DNA of 64,000 nt from NCBI RefSeq assembly GCF_000341225.1, contig NZ_ANAC01000010.1, positions 248,001 through 312,000 on the forward strand. Direction: 5' to 3'. Source of the DNA: Nocardiopsis alba DSM 43377 (GTDB taxonomy: Bacteria > Actinomycetota > Actinomycetes > Streptosporangiales > Streptosporangiaceae). The notes beneath the pieces were generated by a model. The model was not told the origin of the DNA. It searched no databases and saw only the letters and a program-made list of their open reading frames with translations. Position numbers and translations under genes: made by a program. Below are positions 35,293 through 44,917 of this stretch, piece after piece. Position 1 is the first letter of the stretch. Every line of letters starts with the position of its first letter.

Positions 35293-36576
35293 TTGACCAC
35301 CAGTCCCGAACCCTCCACGACCGACGCGCCCCTGCCCCTGGCGGGGGTCCGGATCGCCGATCTGTCCCGGGTCCTGGCCGGCCCCTACGCGACCATGTTG
35401 TTGGCGGACATGGGCGCCGAGGTCGTCAAGATCGAACAGCCCGGGCGAGGAGACGACACCCGTTCCTGGGGGCCGCCCTACGCCGCGCCCACCGAGGAGC
35501 ACGAGGCCGCGCACTCCCCCGGCGAGGCCGCCTACTTCCTGTCCGTCAACCGGAACAAGCGCAGCCTGGCCGTGGACCTGAAGGACCCCGAGGGTCTGGC
35601 CGCGGTGCAGGAGCTGTGCGCCTCCTCCGACGTGGTCATCCAGAACTTCCGTCCGGGGGTGATCGACCGTCTGGGCCTGGGCTACGAGCGGATCAGCGAA
35701 CGCAACCCCGCGGTCGTGTACTGCTCGGTGAGCGGTTTCGGCCCCGAGCACGAACCGACCGGTCGACCGGGTTTCGACATCGTCGTGCAGGCCGAGAGCG
35801 GTCTGATGGCGACCACCGGCCCGGCCGAGGGCCCCGCGAGCAAGGTGGGGGTGGCCCTGACCGACGTGCTCACCGGCCTCAACGCCGCCGTGGGCATCCT
35901 GGGGGCGCTCATGCGGGCCCGGGAGACCGGCAGGGGCGAGGAGATCAGCGTCTCGCTGATCAACTCCACCCTCTCCGCCCTGGTCAACCTCGCCCAGCAG
36001 TCCCTGGTCACCGATCGGGAGCCCGCGAGGGTGGGCAACGCGCACACCACCATCGTGCCCTACCAGGTGTTCCCGACCGCCGACGCGGAGATCGTGGTGG
36101 CCGCCGGGAACGACGCCCTCTACCGGCGCCTGTGCGCGGCGATCGACCGCCCCGACCTGGCCGAGGACCCCCGTTACGGCACCAACCCGGACCGGGTCGC
36201 CCACCGTGACGCCCTGATCGACGAACTGTCCAAGGTCCTGCGATCGCGCCCGGCCGACCATTGGATGACGGCCCTGGTCGATGCCGGGGTCCCCGTCGGC
36301 CGCGTACGCGGGGTCCTGGACGCCCTGCGCACCGCCGACACCTCGGGCGACGACGTCCTGCGCACCGTCGACCACCCCACCGCCGGCCCGCTCGAACAGG
36401 TGCGCGCCGGGTTCCGCATGGCCGGGACCCCCGTACCGATGGCCGCTCCCCCGCTGCTCGGTCAGCACTCCGAGGAGATCCTCACCGAGCTGGGGCTGAC
36501 ACCGGAACGCATCGCCGCGCTCGTCGAACGCGGCGCCGTCCAGCGCACCGACGTCCGTCCCGATACCACCGAATGA
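35293..36576 (+). CDS. CaiB/BaiF family CoA-transferase
   Basis: A 427-residue family III CoA-transferase. It opens with LAGVRIADLSRVLAGPYATMLLADMGAEVVKIE and continues with NRNKRSLAVDLKDPEGL. The catalytic aspartate lies in the PGFDIVVQAESGLMA region. The TTG start at 35293 has GAGGAG six bases upstream. The next gene is a glutaryl-CoA dehydrogenase, so succinyl-CoA:glutarate CoA transfer is the best guess. Sequence alone does not fix the acid substrate. Confidence 0.9.
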   Translation: MTTSPEPSTTDAPLPLAGVRIADLSRVLAGPYATMLLADMGAEVVKIEQPGRGDDTRSWGPPYAAPTEEHEAAHSPGEAAYFLSVNRNKRSLAVDLKDPEGLAAVQELCASSDVVIQNFRPGVIDRLGLGYERISERNPAVVYCSVSGFGPEHEPTGRPGFDIVVQAESGLMATTGPAEGPASKVGVALTDVLTGLNAAVGILGALMRARETGRGEEISVSLINSTLSALVNLAQQSLVTDREPARVGNAHTTIVPYQVFPTADAEIVVAAGNDALYRRLCAAIDRPDLAEDPRYGTNPDRVAHRDALIDELSKVLRSRPADHWMTALVDAGVPVGRVRGVLDALRTADTSGDDVLRTVDHPTAGPLEQVRAGFRMAGTPVPMAAPPLLGQHSEEILTELGLTPERIAALVERGAVQRTDVRPDTTE

Positions 36577-36625
36577 CCCCCGTACCGACCCCGCACAGCA
36601 CAGAGTCACGAGAGGACATCCGCCC

Positions 36626-37819
36626 ATGAGCGACCCCCGACACAAGGCCGCCGCCCCGGACCCGTACGACTTCCTGGCGGTCGACTCCGAACTGTCCGAC
36701 ACCGAACGCGACGTGCGCGACGCCGTCCGCGGATTCGCCTCCCGCGAGCTCCTGCCGCACGTCGCCGACTGGTTCGAGGCCGGCACCCTGCCCGACCCGC
36801 GTGGTCTGGCCAAGGCCTTCGGCGACCTCGGTGTCCTCGGCATGCACCTGGAGGGCTACAGCTGCGGCGGTTCCAGCGCCGTCGCCTACGGTCTGGCCTG
36901 CCGAGAGCTGGAGGCGGTCGACTCCGGTCTGCGCAGCTTCGTGTCCGTGCAGGGATCCCTGGCCATGGCCGCGATCCACAAGTTCGGCTCCGAGGAGCAG
37001 AAGAACGAGTGGCTGCCGCGCATGGCCGCCGGCGACGCGATCGGCTGTTTCGGTCTGACCGAGCCCGACTCGGGCTCCGACCCGGGCTCGATGCGCACCC
37101 GTGCCCGTAAGGACGGCTCCGACTGGGTCCTCGACGGCACCAAGATGTGGATCACCAACGGTTCGGTCGCCGACGTCGCCGTGGTGTGGGCCGCCACCGA
37201 CGAGGGCATCCGCGGGTTCGTCGTGCCCACCGACACCCCCGGGTTCACCGCCAACGTCGTGCACAAGAAGCTGTCCCTGCGCGCCTCCATCACCTCCGAA
37301 CTGGTCCTGGAGGGCATGCGTCTGCCCGAGGACGCGGTGCTGCCCTCCTCCAAGGGGTTGGGTTCCCCGCTGTCCTGCCTGAACGAGGCCCGGTACGGGA
37401 TCGTGTGGGGCGTGGCCGGCGCCGCCCGCGCCTGCTACGAGGCGGCCCGCGAGTACTCGCTCACCCGTGAGCAGTTCGGAAGCCCCATCGGCGGTTTCCA
37501 GCTCACCCAGCGCAAGCTGGCCGACATGGTCGTGGACGTCAACCACGCCGGCATGACGGCGCTGCGCATCGGCCGACTCAAGGACCGGGGCGAATGCCAC
37601 CACAACCACGTCAGCTTCGGTAAGTTCGCCAACGTGGCGGCGGCCCAGCGGGTGGCGTCCGTCTCGCGCGGGCTGCACGGGGCCAACGGCATCACCCTGG
37701 AGTACCCGGTGATGCGCCACATGGTGAACCTGGAGACCGTCGCCACCTACGAGGGGACCGAGGACATCCACGCGCTGAGCATCGGTCAGGCCGTCACCGG
37801 GATCTCCGCCTTCCGCTGA
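36626..37819 (+). CDS. gcdH: Acyl-CoA dehydrogenase, glutaryl-CoA dehydrogenase type
   Basis: A 397-residue flavoprotein. Features typical of GcdH are DLGVLGMHLEGYSCGGSSAVAY, LEAVDSGLRSFVSVQGSL (Arg for the glutaryl carboxylate), CFGLTEPDSGSDPGSMRT, and the catalytic glutamate in TVATYEGTEDIHALSIGQAV. It would oxidise and decarboxylate glutaryl-CoA to crotonyl-CoA, the lysine/tryptophan degradation route. Transcribed with the CoA-transferase 49 bases upstream. Confidence 0.88.
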   Translation: MSDPRHKAAAPDPYDFLAVDSELSDTERDVRDAVRGFASRELLPHVADWFEAGTLPDPRGLAKAFGDLGVLGMHLEGYSCGGSSAVAYGLACRELEAVDSGLRSFVSVQGSLAMAAIHKFGSEEQKNEWLPRMAAGDAIGCFGLTEPDSGSDPGSMRTRARKDGSDWVLDGTKMWITNGSVADVAVVWAATDEGIRGFVVPTDTPGFTANVVHKKLSLRASITSELVLEGMRLPEDAVLPSSKGLGSPLSCLNEARYGIVWGVAGAARACYEAAREYSLTREQFGSPIGGFQLTQRKLADMVVDVNHAGMTALRIGRLKDRGECHHNHVSFGKFANVAAAQRVASVSRGLHGANGITLEYPVMRHMVNLETVATYEGTEDIHALSIGQAVTGISAFR

Positions 37820-37919
37820 GGACTCGTCCGTTCCTGTGCCGGATCTCGCCGATTCCCGGGTGTCATCGGAGGCCGTCACCCACCACAATGGGGAACAGCC
37901 GAGTGAGGGAGTAGCCCAG

Positions 37920-38387
37920 ATGGTGAACGAACCGACCAAGCGGTTCGAGGCGACGAGGCTGCGCCGTGTCGCCGACGCGGTCGTCAGCGGCTTCGTCAAG
38001 TACGGGGTCTGCCCGCCGGAGATGCACCTGCTCACCACCCGGGGGCGCAGGTCCGGGTTCTTGCGGACCACTCCGGTCAGTGTGCTGGACGGCGAGAACG
38101 GCCGGTACCTGGTCTCCCCGTACGGCGAGGTGAACTGGGTGCGCAACCTGCGCAAGGACGGTTTCGCGACCCTGCGTCGGGGTGGTTGGATCGAACTGGT
38201 GAGCGTGCGGGAGGCGGCCCCCGAGGAGGCCGGTCCGGCGCTGCGCGAGTATCTGGATCACGGCCGCGCCGCGATCGTGGCCCCGTACTTCGACGCCCCG
38301 CCGGAGGCCCCGGTGGAGGCGTTCGTGGCCGAGGCCGATCGGCACCCGGTCTTCCGGATCGTGCGGTCCACGACCATCCGGATCTGA
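37920..38387 (+). CDS. Nitroreductase/deazaflavin (F420)-dependent oxidoreductase family protein
   Basis: About 155 residues from ATG 37920 (GAGGGAG about eight bases upstream). The split-barrel fold of the DDN family is seen in MHLLTTRGRRSGFLRTTPVSVLDGENGRYLVSPYGEVNWVRNLRKDG. Members bind F420 or lipids. It is 100 bases beyond gcdH and ends at a strong terminator, so it may be read with that operon. Confidence 0.88.
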   Translation: MVNEPTKRFEATRLRRVADAVVSGFVKYGVCPPEMHLLTTRGRRSGFLRTTPVSVLDGENGRYLVSPYGEVNWVRNLRKDGFATLRRGGWIELVSVREAAPEEAGPALREYLDHGRAAIVAPYFDAPPEAPVEAFVAEADRHPVFRIVRSTTIRI

Positions 38388-38402
38388 ACCGGACACGGGA
38401 AG

Positions 38403-38434
38403 GGCCCCGGCCACCCCCTCGGGTGGCCGGGGCC
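38403..38434. terminator. Strong terminator between convergent genes
   Basis: A perfect 14-bp stem (38403-38416 with 38421-38434) with a 4-base loop is followed on the plus strand by TTTCTCTT. It ends the plus-strand operon and may also act on relA. Confidence 0.88.
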
Positions 38435-38478
38435 TTTCTCTTGTGCGAGGCAGGGCCGCACGAGCGACCCGTCCGCGA

Positions 38479-40992
38479 TCAGTTGCGCACGCGGAAGACG
38501 TCGTAGACGCCGTCGACCCCGCGCACCGCGCGCAGGACACTGCCCAGGTGGGTGGGGTCGGCCATCTCGAAGGTGAAACGGCTCTGCGCCACCCGGTCCC
38601 GACTGGTCTGCACGGTGGCCGACAGGATGTTGACGTGCTGGTCGGACAGGACCCGGGTGATGTCCGACAGCAGCCGGGCCCGGTCCAGCGCCTCCACGTG
38701 CAGGGCCACCAGGAACATGGAGTCCTCGGTGGGCCGCCACTCGACGTCGACCATGCGCTCCCGGTCCAGGCTGGCGGCGTTGGCGCAATCGGCCCGGTGC
38801 ACCGACACCCCGTTGCCCCGGGTCACGAAACCGACGATCTCGTCGCCCGGGACGGGGGTACAACACTTGGACAGACGCGCCCACACGTCCCCGTCGCCGG
38901 CCACGACCACGCCCGGGTTGCCCGAACGCTGTCGACCGGCCGCGGCCTTGGAGGGCAGGGAGGACTCGGCGATGTCCTCGGTATGGCTGTCCAGGCCCCC
39001 CATGGCGTCGACGAGCTTGCCGACGATGCTCTGCGCGCTGACCTGGCGCTCCCCCACCGCCGCGTAGAGCGAGTCCACGTCCGGATAGCGCAGGTCCCCG
39101 GCCAGGGCGATGAGCGCCTCTCCACTGAACAGGCGCTTGACCGGCAGCTCCTGCTTGCGCATGACCTTGGCGATCTCCTCCTTGCCCTGCTCGATCGCGG
39201 CCTCACGGCGTTCCTTGGTGAACCAGTGGCGGATCTTGTTACGGGCGCGGGCGCTCTTGACGAAGTTGAGCCAGTCGCGGCTGGGGCCGGCGTCTGGGTC
39301 CTTGGAGGTGAGGATCTCCACGGTCTCGCCGTTGTGCAGCTCGTTCTCCAGCGGCACCAGACGTCCGTTGATCCGGGCCCCGACCGTGCGGTGGCCCACC
39401 TCGGTGTGCACCGCGTAGGCGAAGTCGACGGCGGTGGCCCCCTGCGGAAGGGAGATGACGTCGCCCTGAGGGGTGAAGACGAACACCTCCTGCACCGACA
39501 GGTCGAAGCGCAGCGATTCCAGGAACTCGCCCGGGTCCTTGGTCTCCTGCTGCCAGTCGATGAGCTGGCGCAGCCACTGCATGTCGGTGGTGCCCTTGGC
39601 CTTGGCGTCGCCGCCGGTGTTGCGGTCCTCCTTGTACTTCCAGTGCGCGGCGATGCCGTATTCGGCGCGTCGGTGCATCGCGCGGGTGCGGATCTGGAGT
39701 TCGACCGGGTTGCCGGAGGGGCCGATGACCGTCGTGTGCAACGACTGGTACATGTTGAACTTCGGCATGGCGATGTAGTCCTTGAACCGGCCCGGCACCG
39801 GGTTCCATCGCGCGTGGATGGTCCCCAGGGCCGCGTAGCAGTCCCGGACGCTGTCCACCAGGACCCGCACCGCGATGAGGTCGTAGATCTCGTCGAAGCC
39901 GCAGTTGCGGGCGATCATCTTCTGGTAGATCGAGTAGTAGTGCTTGGGCCGGCCGCGTACGGTCGCCTTGAGCTTGGACTCGCGCAGGTCGGCGGAGACC
40001 GCCTCGATGACCTCTTGGAGGTAGACGTCGCGGCGGGGCGCGCGTTCGGAGACCAGACGGGCGATCTCGTCGAAGCGCTTGGGGTAGAGGGTGGCGAAGG
40101 CCAGGTCCTCCAGCTCCCACTTGATGGTGTTCATGCCCAGGCGGTGGGCGAGCGGCGCGAAGATCTCCAGGGTCTCGCGGGCCTTCTTCTCGCGCTTGGC
40201 CCTCTTGGGCAGGTAGCGCAGGGTGCGCATGTTGTGCAGGCGGTCGCACAGCTTGATGACCAGGACCCGGATGTCGCGGGCCATGGCCACGACCATCTTG
40301 CGGACCGTCTCGGCCTGGGTGGCCTCGCCGTACTTGACCTTGTCCAGCTTGGTGACGCCGTCGACCAGTTCGGCGATCTCGTCGCCGAAGTCCGCGCGCA
40401 GCTCGTCGAGGGAGTAGTCGGTGTCCTCGACGGTGTCGTGCAGCAGGGCGGCGGCCAGGGTGGCCTCCTGCATGCCGAGTTCGGCGAGGATGGTGGCGAC
40501 GGCGAGCGGGTGGGTGATGTAGGGGTCGCCGCTCTTGCGTTTCTGGTGACGGTGGTGGTGGGCGGCCACCTCGTAGGCGCGCTCGATCAGCCGGACGTCC
40601 ACCTTGGGGTGGGTGGCCCGCACCGTCTTGATCAGTGGTTCGAGCACCGGGTTCATCGTCACTCCCCGCTGAGCGCCGAGTCGGGCGAGCCTTCTGCGTA
40701 CTCGCACCGTGGAGGGGGTGGTGGAGGTCGCCTGGCGCCCCGGGATCTCCCGCCCCGAGACGTCGGAGGGCGCCGCATGCTCCGCGGCGCCCTCCGGGCG
40801 GTCCCCCTGTGGTCTGTCGGCGGTCGTGGCACGATCGCCATCGGTGTGCCCTCCGGGCACGTCGGCGCGAGCGCCTTGTGGGGCCTGTGGGGCACGGTCC
40901 CTCTCGAAGGTACGTTCGGCCGTCTCGGACGGGTTCGCCCGCTCCTGCTCACGTGCGGACGTCGCTCCGGTCGAAACCACTTCGTTTGGCAT
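38479..40992 (-). CDS. relA: Bifunctional (p)ppGpp synthetase/hydrolase
   Basis: An 837-residue Rel protein. A low-complexity N-terminal extension of about 110 residues precedes [17 protein letters not shown], as in Streptomyces. The HD hydrolase is intact ([24 protein letters not shown]), followed by the synthetase with [13 protein letters not shown] and [13 protein letters not shown] domain and a C-terminal ACT domain ([19 protein letters not shown]) follow. ATG 40992 has GGGAGG five bases upstream; an internal ATG at 40656 also has a good site and could yield a shorter form. A SigR-like promoter lies 250 bases upstream. Confidence 0.96.
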   Translation of the reverse strand: MPNEVVSTGATSAREQERANPSETAERTFERDRAPQAPQGARADVPGGHTDGDRATTADRPQGDRPEGAAEHAAPSDVSGREIPGRQATSTTPSTVRVRRRLARLGAQRGVTMNPVLEPLIKTVRATHPKVDVRLIERAYEVAAHHHRHQKRKSGDPYITHPLAVATILAELGMQEATLAAALLHDTVEDTDYSLDELRADFGDEIAELVDGVTKLDKVKYGEATQAETVRKMVVAMARDIRVLVIKLCDRLHNMRTLRYLPKRAKREKKARETLEIFAPLAHRLGMNTIKWELEDLAFATLYPKRFDEIARLVSERAPRRDVYLQEVIEAVSADLRESKLKATVRGRPKHYYSIYQKMIARNCGFDEIYDLIAVRVLVDSVRDCYAALGTIHARWNPVPGRFKDYIAMPKFNMYQSLHTTVIGPSGNPVELQIRTRAMHRRAEYGIAAHWKYKEDRNTGGDAKAKGTTDMQWLRQLIDWQQETKDPGEFLESLRFDLSVQEVFVFTPQGDVISLPQGATAVDFAYAVHTEVGHRTVGARINGRLVPLENELHNGETVEILTSKDPDAGPSRDWLNFVKSARARNKIRHWFTKERREAAIEQGKEEIAKVMRKQELPVKRLFSGEALIALAGDLRYPDVDSLYAAVGERQVSAQSIVGKLVDAMGGLDSHTEDIAESSLPSKAAAGRQRSGNPGVVVAGDGDVWARLSKCCTPVPGDEIVGFVTRGNGVSVHRADCANAASLDRERMVDVEWRPTEDSMFLVALHVEALDRARLLSDITRVLSDQHVNILSATVQTSRDRVAQSRFTFEMADPTHLGSVLRAVRGVDGVYDVFRVRN

Positions 40993-41119
40993 GCCTACCT
41001 CCCGCGGATCCGCCCGGTGGAGCCGGCGTTCGCGGGCTCGGCTTCCGGTGCACGTGTGTCATCAGGGCCGTTCGCCGACGCGGCCGCCGCGGTTCACCTC
41101 TTCCCACCAGTCTAGTGGG

Positions 41120-41140
41120 CCCCGCCCCGAGCGGGCGGGG
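41120..41140 (-). other. G/C hairpin in relA leader region
   Basis: An 8-bp perfect stem (41120-41127 with 41133-41140) with a 5-base loop. It may terminate some apt transcripts or attenuate relA leader RNA. Confidence 0.45.
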
Positions 41141-41191
41141 AGCGGTCCGACCCCCTCGCGTCCCTCGTTCCCACCACTTCGGTGGTACGCG

Positions 41192-41209
41192 TGGTGACCC
41201 GGGTCACCA
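41192..41209. promoter_or_regulatory. 18-bp perfect palindrome upstream of relA
   Basis: TGGTGACCC meets its exact reverse complement GGGTCACCA without a spacer. It lies about 30-45 bases downstream of the SigR-like promoter and 200 bases before relA. A second stem, ACCAC-TTCG-GTGGT, is at 41173-41186. Likely an operator or leader structure. Confidence 0.5.
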
Positions 41210-41239
41210 GGTACGTCACACCGAGTGTCGGAGTAGATC

Positions 41240-41267
41240 AACGAGGACGGACCGTCGCGCTATTCCC
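41240..41267 (-). promoter_or_regulatory. SigR/SigH-type promoter for relA
   Basis: On the minus strand GGGAATA (41261-41267) is followed after 17 bases by CGTT (41240-41243). This fits the ECF thiol-stress consensus GGGAAYA-N16/17-CGTT (Streptomyces GGAAT-N18/19-GTT). In S. coelicolor one relA promoter is SigR-dependent (established). Confidence 0.65.
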
Positions 41268-41299
41268 CGTGAGGCGACAGCCGAGGAGAGGATCTCCGG

Positions 41300-41854
41300 T
41301 CAGACCGAGAGGAGGATGTGCGGCTCCACGTCGGGCAACATCTCGCGCCCTCGGAGCGCTGCGAGCTCCATCAGGACGGAGAATCCCACGACCGTACCAC
41401 CCGCCTTGCGGACCAGCTCCACCGCGGCCCTGCCGGTGCCGCCCGTCGCGAGGACGTCGTCGACGATGAGCACACGGGCGCCCGGAGCGATCGCGTCGGC
41501 GTGGATCTCGACGGTCGCGGTGCCGTACTCAAGATCATAGGACCGGTCGATGGTCTTCGCGGGCAGTTTCCCGGCTTTGCGCGCGGGAACGAAACCGGCG
41601 CCCAACGCCATCGCGATCGGGGCGCCGAAGATGAACCCCCGCGCCTCCAACCCGACGACGTGGTCGACGCCCTCCGCGCGGAAGGGGGCCGACATCCCGT
41701 CGACGGCCGCGGCGAAGGCCTCCCTATGGGCGAGCAGCGGGGTGATGTCCTTGAACAGGATCCCCTCGTGCGGGAAGTCGGGGACGTCACGGATCCGGGA
41801 CTCGATCAGGGCGAGGTCCACGGCGATCTCCGGGGTCACGGTGTCGTCGGGCAT
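41300..41854 (-). CDS. apt: Adenine phosphoribosyltransferase
   Basis: A 184-residue type I phosphoribosyltransferase with the PRPP motif RVLIVDDVLATGGTGRAAVE and FPHEGILFKDITPLL, VGLEARGFIFG. It salvages adenine to AMP. In most actinobacteria apt lies between secF and relA; here the next upstream gene is yajC. Confidence 0.95.
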   Translation of the reverse strand: MPDDTVTPEIAVDLALIESRIRDVPDFPHEGILFKDITPLLAHREAFAAAVDGMSAPFRAEGVDHVVGLEARGFIFGAPIAMALGAGFVPARKAGKLPAKTIDRSYDLEYGTATVEIHADAIAPGARVLIVDDVLATGGTGRAAVELVRKAGGTVVGFSVLMELAALRGREMLPDVEPHILLSV

Positions 41855-41972
41855 GGCGGGTGGTGCCTTCTTCTATGGGTCGGTTCGATGGGGTCACCGA
41901 ACGACGGCGGTACCGGACCCGGAGTGCCGGGGCCGGTACCGAAGTCTGTGGTGCGTCCCGTGGGACGGGTGT

Positions 41973-42338
41973 TCAGCCCTTGGGCTTGTCGTCGTCGCCG
42001 AAGTCGGGACGGTCCTCGACCGGGGTGTCGTCGGCGGCCGGGGTGATGACCTCGCCGACACCGGCCTTGAGCATGCGGATACGGGTGCCCGGAGCGATCT
42101 CCAGCAGCACGTCCTGGTCGTGGATCTCGACCACGGTGGCGAAGATGCCCGCCTTGGTCATGACCTCGACGCCCGGGACCAGTGCGCTCTGCATCTGCAT
42201 CTCCTGCTGGCGACGCTTCTGGTTCGGGCGCCAGAAGAGCAGCCAGAAGACCAGGAGGATCAGCACGAAGGGAAGCAGCATGCCGAAGATGCTCTGCTCA
42301 CCCTGAGCGGCGTCTGCGAGATTAGTAAGGCCCTGCAC
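41973..42338 (-). CDS. yajC: Preprotein translocase subunit YajC
   Basis: A 121-residue protein with one membrane helix near the N-terminus (FGMLLPFVLILLVFWLLFW) followed by RPNQKRRQQEMQMQSAL and the cytoplasmic beta domain LVPGVEVMTKAGIFATVVEI. It is the accessory subunit that associates with SecDF. GTG start with AGGACG upstream. secD and secF, normally immediately downstream, are missing: apt follows after 118 bases. Confidence 0.93.
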   Translation of the reverse strand: MQGLTNLADAAQGEQSIFGMLLPFVLILLVFWLLFWRPNQKRRQQEMQMQSALVPGVEVMTKAGIFATVVEIHDQDVLLEIAPGTRIRMLKAGVGEVITPAADDTPVEDRPDFGDDDKPKG

Positions 42339-42594
42339 GGGGGCGTCCTTCCTGACGTTTCTCGTGGGCGACGGCTGCCGGTTGGGACACCCGCGACGAC
42401 CACCTTTCGGGCCGCCCCGACCACGGCGGTCGGTTTCCTACCCGGGGTGTACAACGCACCAGGGTGTCAACTCGTTCCGCCGATGTCGAAACGACATCTC
42501 ACGGGGCGATCCCCGCTCTCGACCGGTTCGCCCAGTTTACGTGGCGGGGGTCACCGACCACCAACCTCCAGGGTTCGACCCGCTAACGGTTCGT

Positions 42595-43650
42595 TCACGC
42601 GGCCCCGGTGTCGGCGGCGTCCTCCACGCGGCCCGCGCCGAAGGCGGCGTCGGGCGGAGGGGTCAGCCCCATGTGCTCCCACGCCTGGGGGGTGGCGACC
42701 CGACCGCGCGGGGTGCGGGCCAGGAAGCCGGAACGGACCAGGAAGGGTTCGGCGACCTCCTCGACGGTCTCCGCCTCCTCCCCCACCGACACGGCGAGGG
42801 TGGAGAGCCCGACGGGGCCGCCGCGGAACCTGCGCATCAACACGTCCAGGATGGCCCGGTCCAGTCGGTCCAGCCCGAGGGCGTCCACCTCGTACAGGTC
42901 GAGGGCGGCCCGGGCGTTGTGGAGGGTGAGGTCCCCGTCCCCGCGCACCTCGGCGTAGTCGCGCACCCGGCGCAGCAGCCGGTTGGCGATACGGGGCGTG
43001 CCTCGGGAGCGGCCGGCGATCTCCCGAGCGGCCTCGGGGTCCAGGGGAGCGCCCAGCAGTCCGGCCGAGCGGTACAGGATGCGCTCCAGTTCGTCGGCGT
43101 CGTAGAAGTCCATGTGCGCCGTGAACCCGAAGCGGTCGCGCAGCGGGGCCGGGAGCATACCGGCCCGCGTGGTCGCCCCGACCAGGGTGAAGGGGGCGAT
43201 GTCCAGGGGGATCGCGGTCGCGCCGGGCCCCTTGCCGACCACCACGTCGACACGGAAGTCCTCCATGGCGACGTAGAGCATCTCCTCCGCGGGGCGGGCC
43301 ATGCGGTGGATCTCGTCGAGGAAGAGGACCTCTCCTTCTTGAAGGGTGGACAGCACCGCCGCCAGGTCCCCGGAGCGTTCGATCGCCGGGCCGGAGGTGA
43401 TGCGCAGCGGCACGCCGAGTTCGGCCGCGATGATCATGGCCAGGGTGGTCTTGCCCAGCCCCGGGCCACCGGACATGAGGATGTGGTCGGGCGCCCGATT
43501 CCGTCGCTGGGCGCTGTGCAGGACGAGGGAGAGCTGTTCGCGGACCCGTTCCTGGCCGACGAAGTCCTCCAACGAGCGGGGGCGCAGCGCCCCCTCCAGT
43601 CGACGTTCGTCGACGTCGGCCTCGGGCGAGACCGCCTCGCGTTCGTGCAT
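42595..43650 (-). CDS. ruvB: Holliday junction branch-migration ATPase RuvB
   Basis: A 351-residue AAA+ motor with [21 protein letters not shown], Walker [17 protein letters not shown], Walker [11 protein letters not shown], and the sensor segments [22 protein letters not shown]. The winged-helix C-terminus binds DNA. With RuvA it drives Holliday junction migration. Transcribed after ruvC and ruvA. Confidence 0.97.
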   Translation of the reverse strand: MHEREAVSPEADVDERRLEGALRPRSLEDFVGQERVREQLSLVLHSAQRRNRAPDHILMSGGPGLGKTTLAMIIAAELGVPLRITSGPAIERSGDLAAVLSTLQEGEVLFLDEIHRMARPAEEMLYVAMEDFRVDVVVGKGPGATAIPLDIAPFTLVGATTRAGMLPAPLRDRFGFTAHMDFYDADELERILYRSAGLLGAPLDPEAAREIAGRSRGTPRIANRLLRRVRDYAEVRGDGDLTLHNARAALDLYEVDALGLDRLDRAILDVLMRRFRGGPVGLSTLAVSVGEEAETVEEVAEPFLVRSGFLARTPRGRVATPQAWEHMGLTPPPDAAFGAGRVEDAADTGAA

Positions 43651-43677
43651 GTCCGTCGCCTCCTCTCCTGAAGGTCC

Positions 43678-44295
43678 CTAGATCCGGCTGAGCTTGCGCA
43701 GGGCGCTGCGCAGCAGGACCGTGACGTCGTCGGTGTCGGCGGCCTCGTCGGCCACGGCCGAGGCGGCGGCCTCGGCGTCCTTGGCCGACCAGCCGAGGTT
43801 GACCAGGCCGGAGACCACCTGGCCGCGCCAGGCCCCGTTCGCCCGGCCGTTCGCCGTGCCCTCGGTCCCGGGCAGGGTGCCGTCGGTGCCGATGGGCGCG
43901 TCGAGTTTGCCGCGCAGCTCCAGCACGATGCGCTGGGCCCCCTTCTTACCGATGCCGGGGACCCGGGTCAGGGCGGCGGTGTCCTCGGTGTGCACGGCCT
44001 GGCGCAGGCTGTCGGGGCTGTGCACGGCGAGCATGGCCAGGGCCAGTCGGGGGCCCACCCCCGACGCGGTCTGCACCTGCTCGAACACGTGCTTCTCGTC
44101 GTCGTCGACGAAGCCGAAGAGCGTGAGGGAGTCCTCCCGCACGACCAGGCTGGTGGCGACGGTGCCCTCGTCGCCCACGTGCAGTCGGGACAGGGCCGAC
44201 GGGGTGCACTGGACGGTCATGCCGACACCGCCGACGTCGATGACGGCGCTGCCCGCGCCGCGTGCGGCCACCCGGCCGGTGAGGAACGCGATCAT
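43678..44295 (-). CDS. ruvA: Holliday junction DNA-binding protein RuvA
   Basis: A 205-residue protein: an N-terminal OB fold (MIAFLTGRVAARGAGSAVIDVGGVGMTV), two helix-hairpin-helix motifs (VQTASGVGPRLALAMLAV and LTRVPGIGKKGAQRIVLELRGKL), and the C-terminal RuvB-contact domain (VVSGLVNLGWSAKDAEAAASAV). Middle of ruvCAB. Confidence 0.96.
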   Translation of the reverse strand: MIAFLTGRVAARGAGSAVIDVGGVGMTVQCTPSALSRLHVGDEGTVATSLVVREDSLTLFGFVDDDEKHVFEQVQTASGVGPRLALAMLAVHSPDSLRQAVHTEDTAALTRVPGIGKKGAQRIVLELRGKLDAPIGTDGTLPGTEGTANGRANGAWRGQVVSGLVNLGWSAKDAEAAASAVADEAADTDDVTVLLRSALRKLSRI

Positions 44296-44343
44296 CTGCT
44301 GTGGGCACCGGGAGGGGCGCCCGTCTCCTTCCTGGGGGCGGTG

Positions 44344-44892
44344 TCACCGGCCCCGCGCGCGGCGGGCCAGCTCCACCTTGCGGGCGAAGTCCTGTTGGGC
44401 CTGGGCGACCCGTGCCTGGGCGCCGCCACGCCAGATGTGACAGATGGCCAGGGCCACCGCGTCGGCGGCGTCGGCGGGCTTGGGAGGTCCGTCGAGTCCG
44501 AGGATACGCGCCACCATGGTGCCGACCTGCGCCTTGTCGGCTCGGCCACTGCCGGTGATGGCGGCCTTGGCCTCGCTCGGCGTGTGGGTGGCCACGGGCA
44601 ACCCCCGGCGGGCGGCGCAGACCAGGGCGAGGCCGCTGGCCTGGGCGGTGCCCATGACGGTGCTGAGGTTGTGCTGGGCGAAGACGCGTTCGACGGCGAC
44701 CGCCTCGGGCTCGTACTCGTCGAGCCACTCCTCGATCCCGCGCTCGACGGCGAGGAGGCGCTGCGGGAGTTCGGTGTCGGGCGAGGTCCGGATGGCGTCC
44801 GCGGACAGCAGGCGCAGGGGGCGTCCGATGGACCCCTCGACCACCCCGATCCCGCAGCGGGTCAGCCCCGGGTCGATCCCCAGCACGCGCAC
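44344..44892 (-). CDS. ruvC: Crossover junction endodeoxyribonuclease RuvC
   Basis: About 182 residues from GTG 44892 (AGGTG six bases upstream), giving [18 protein letters not shown] with the first catalytic Asp. Other acidic residues are in [14 protein letters not shown] and in [14 protein letters not shown]. It resolves Holliday junctions. A LexA box lies 25 bases upstream, so ruvCAB is likely SOS-induced. The frame is open upstream to 45537, but that is antisense to the PPOX gene. Confidence 0.95.
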   Translation of the reverse strand: MRVLGIDPGLTRCGIGVVEGSIGRPLRLLSADAIRTSPDTELPQRLLAVERGIEEWLDEYEPEAVAVERVFAQHNLSTVMGTAQASGLALVCAARRGLPVATHTPSEAKAAITGSGRADKAQVGTMVARILGLDGPPKPADAADAVALAICHIWRGGAQARVAQAQQDFARKVELARRARGR

Positions 44893-44917
44893 GTGGTCAC
44901 CTGTTCCCTCGGTCCGT

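Noticed and set aside
33574..36843. 1089-residue open frame on the minus strand
   Set aside because: It runs antisense to DUF3870, the CoA-transferase and GcdH and overlaps the PLP enzyme in another frame. Its translation is low-complexity Gly/Arg/Val, typical of shadow frames in G/C-rich DNA.
42460..42475. Perfect TTGACA on the minus strand upstream of yajC
   Set aside because: The only -10-like box (TACACC) is 13 bases away, too close for a normal promoter.
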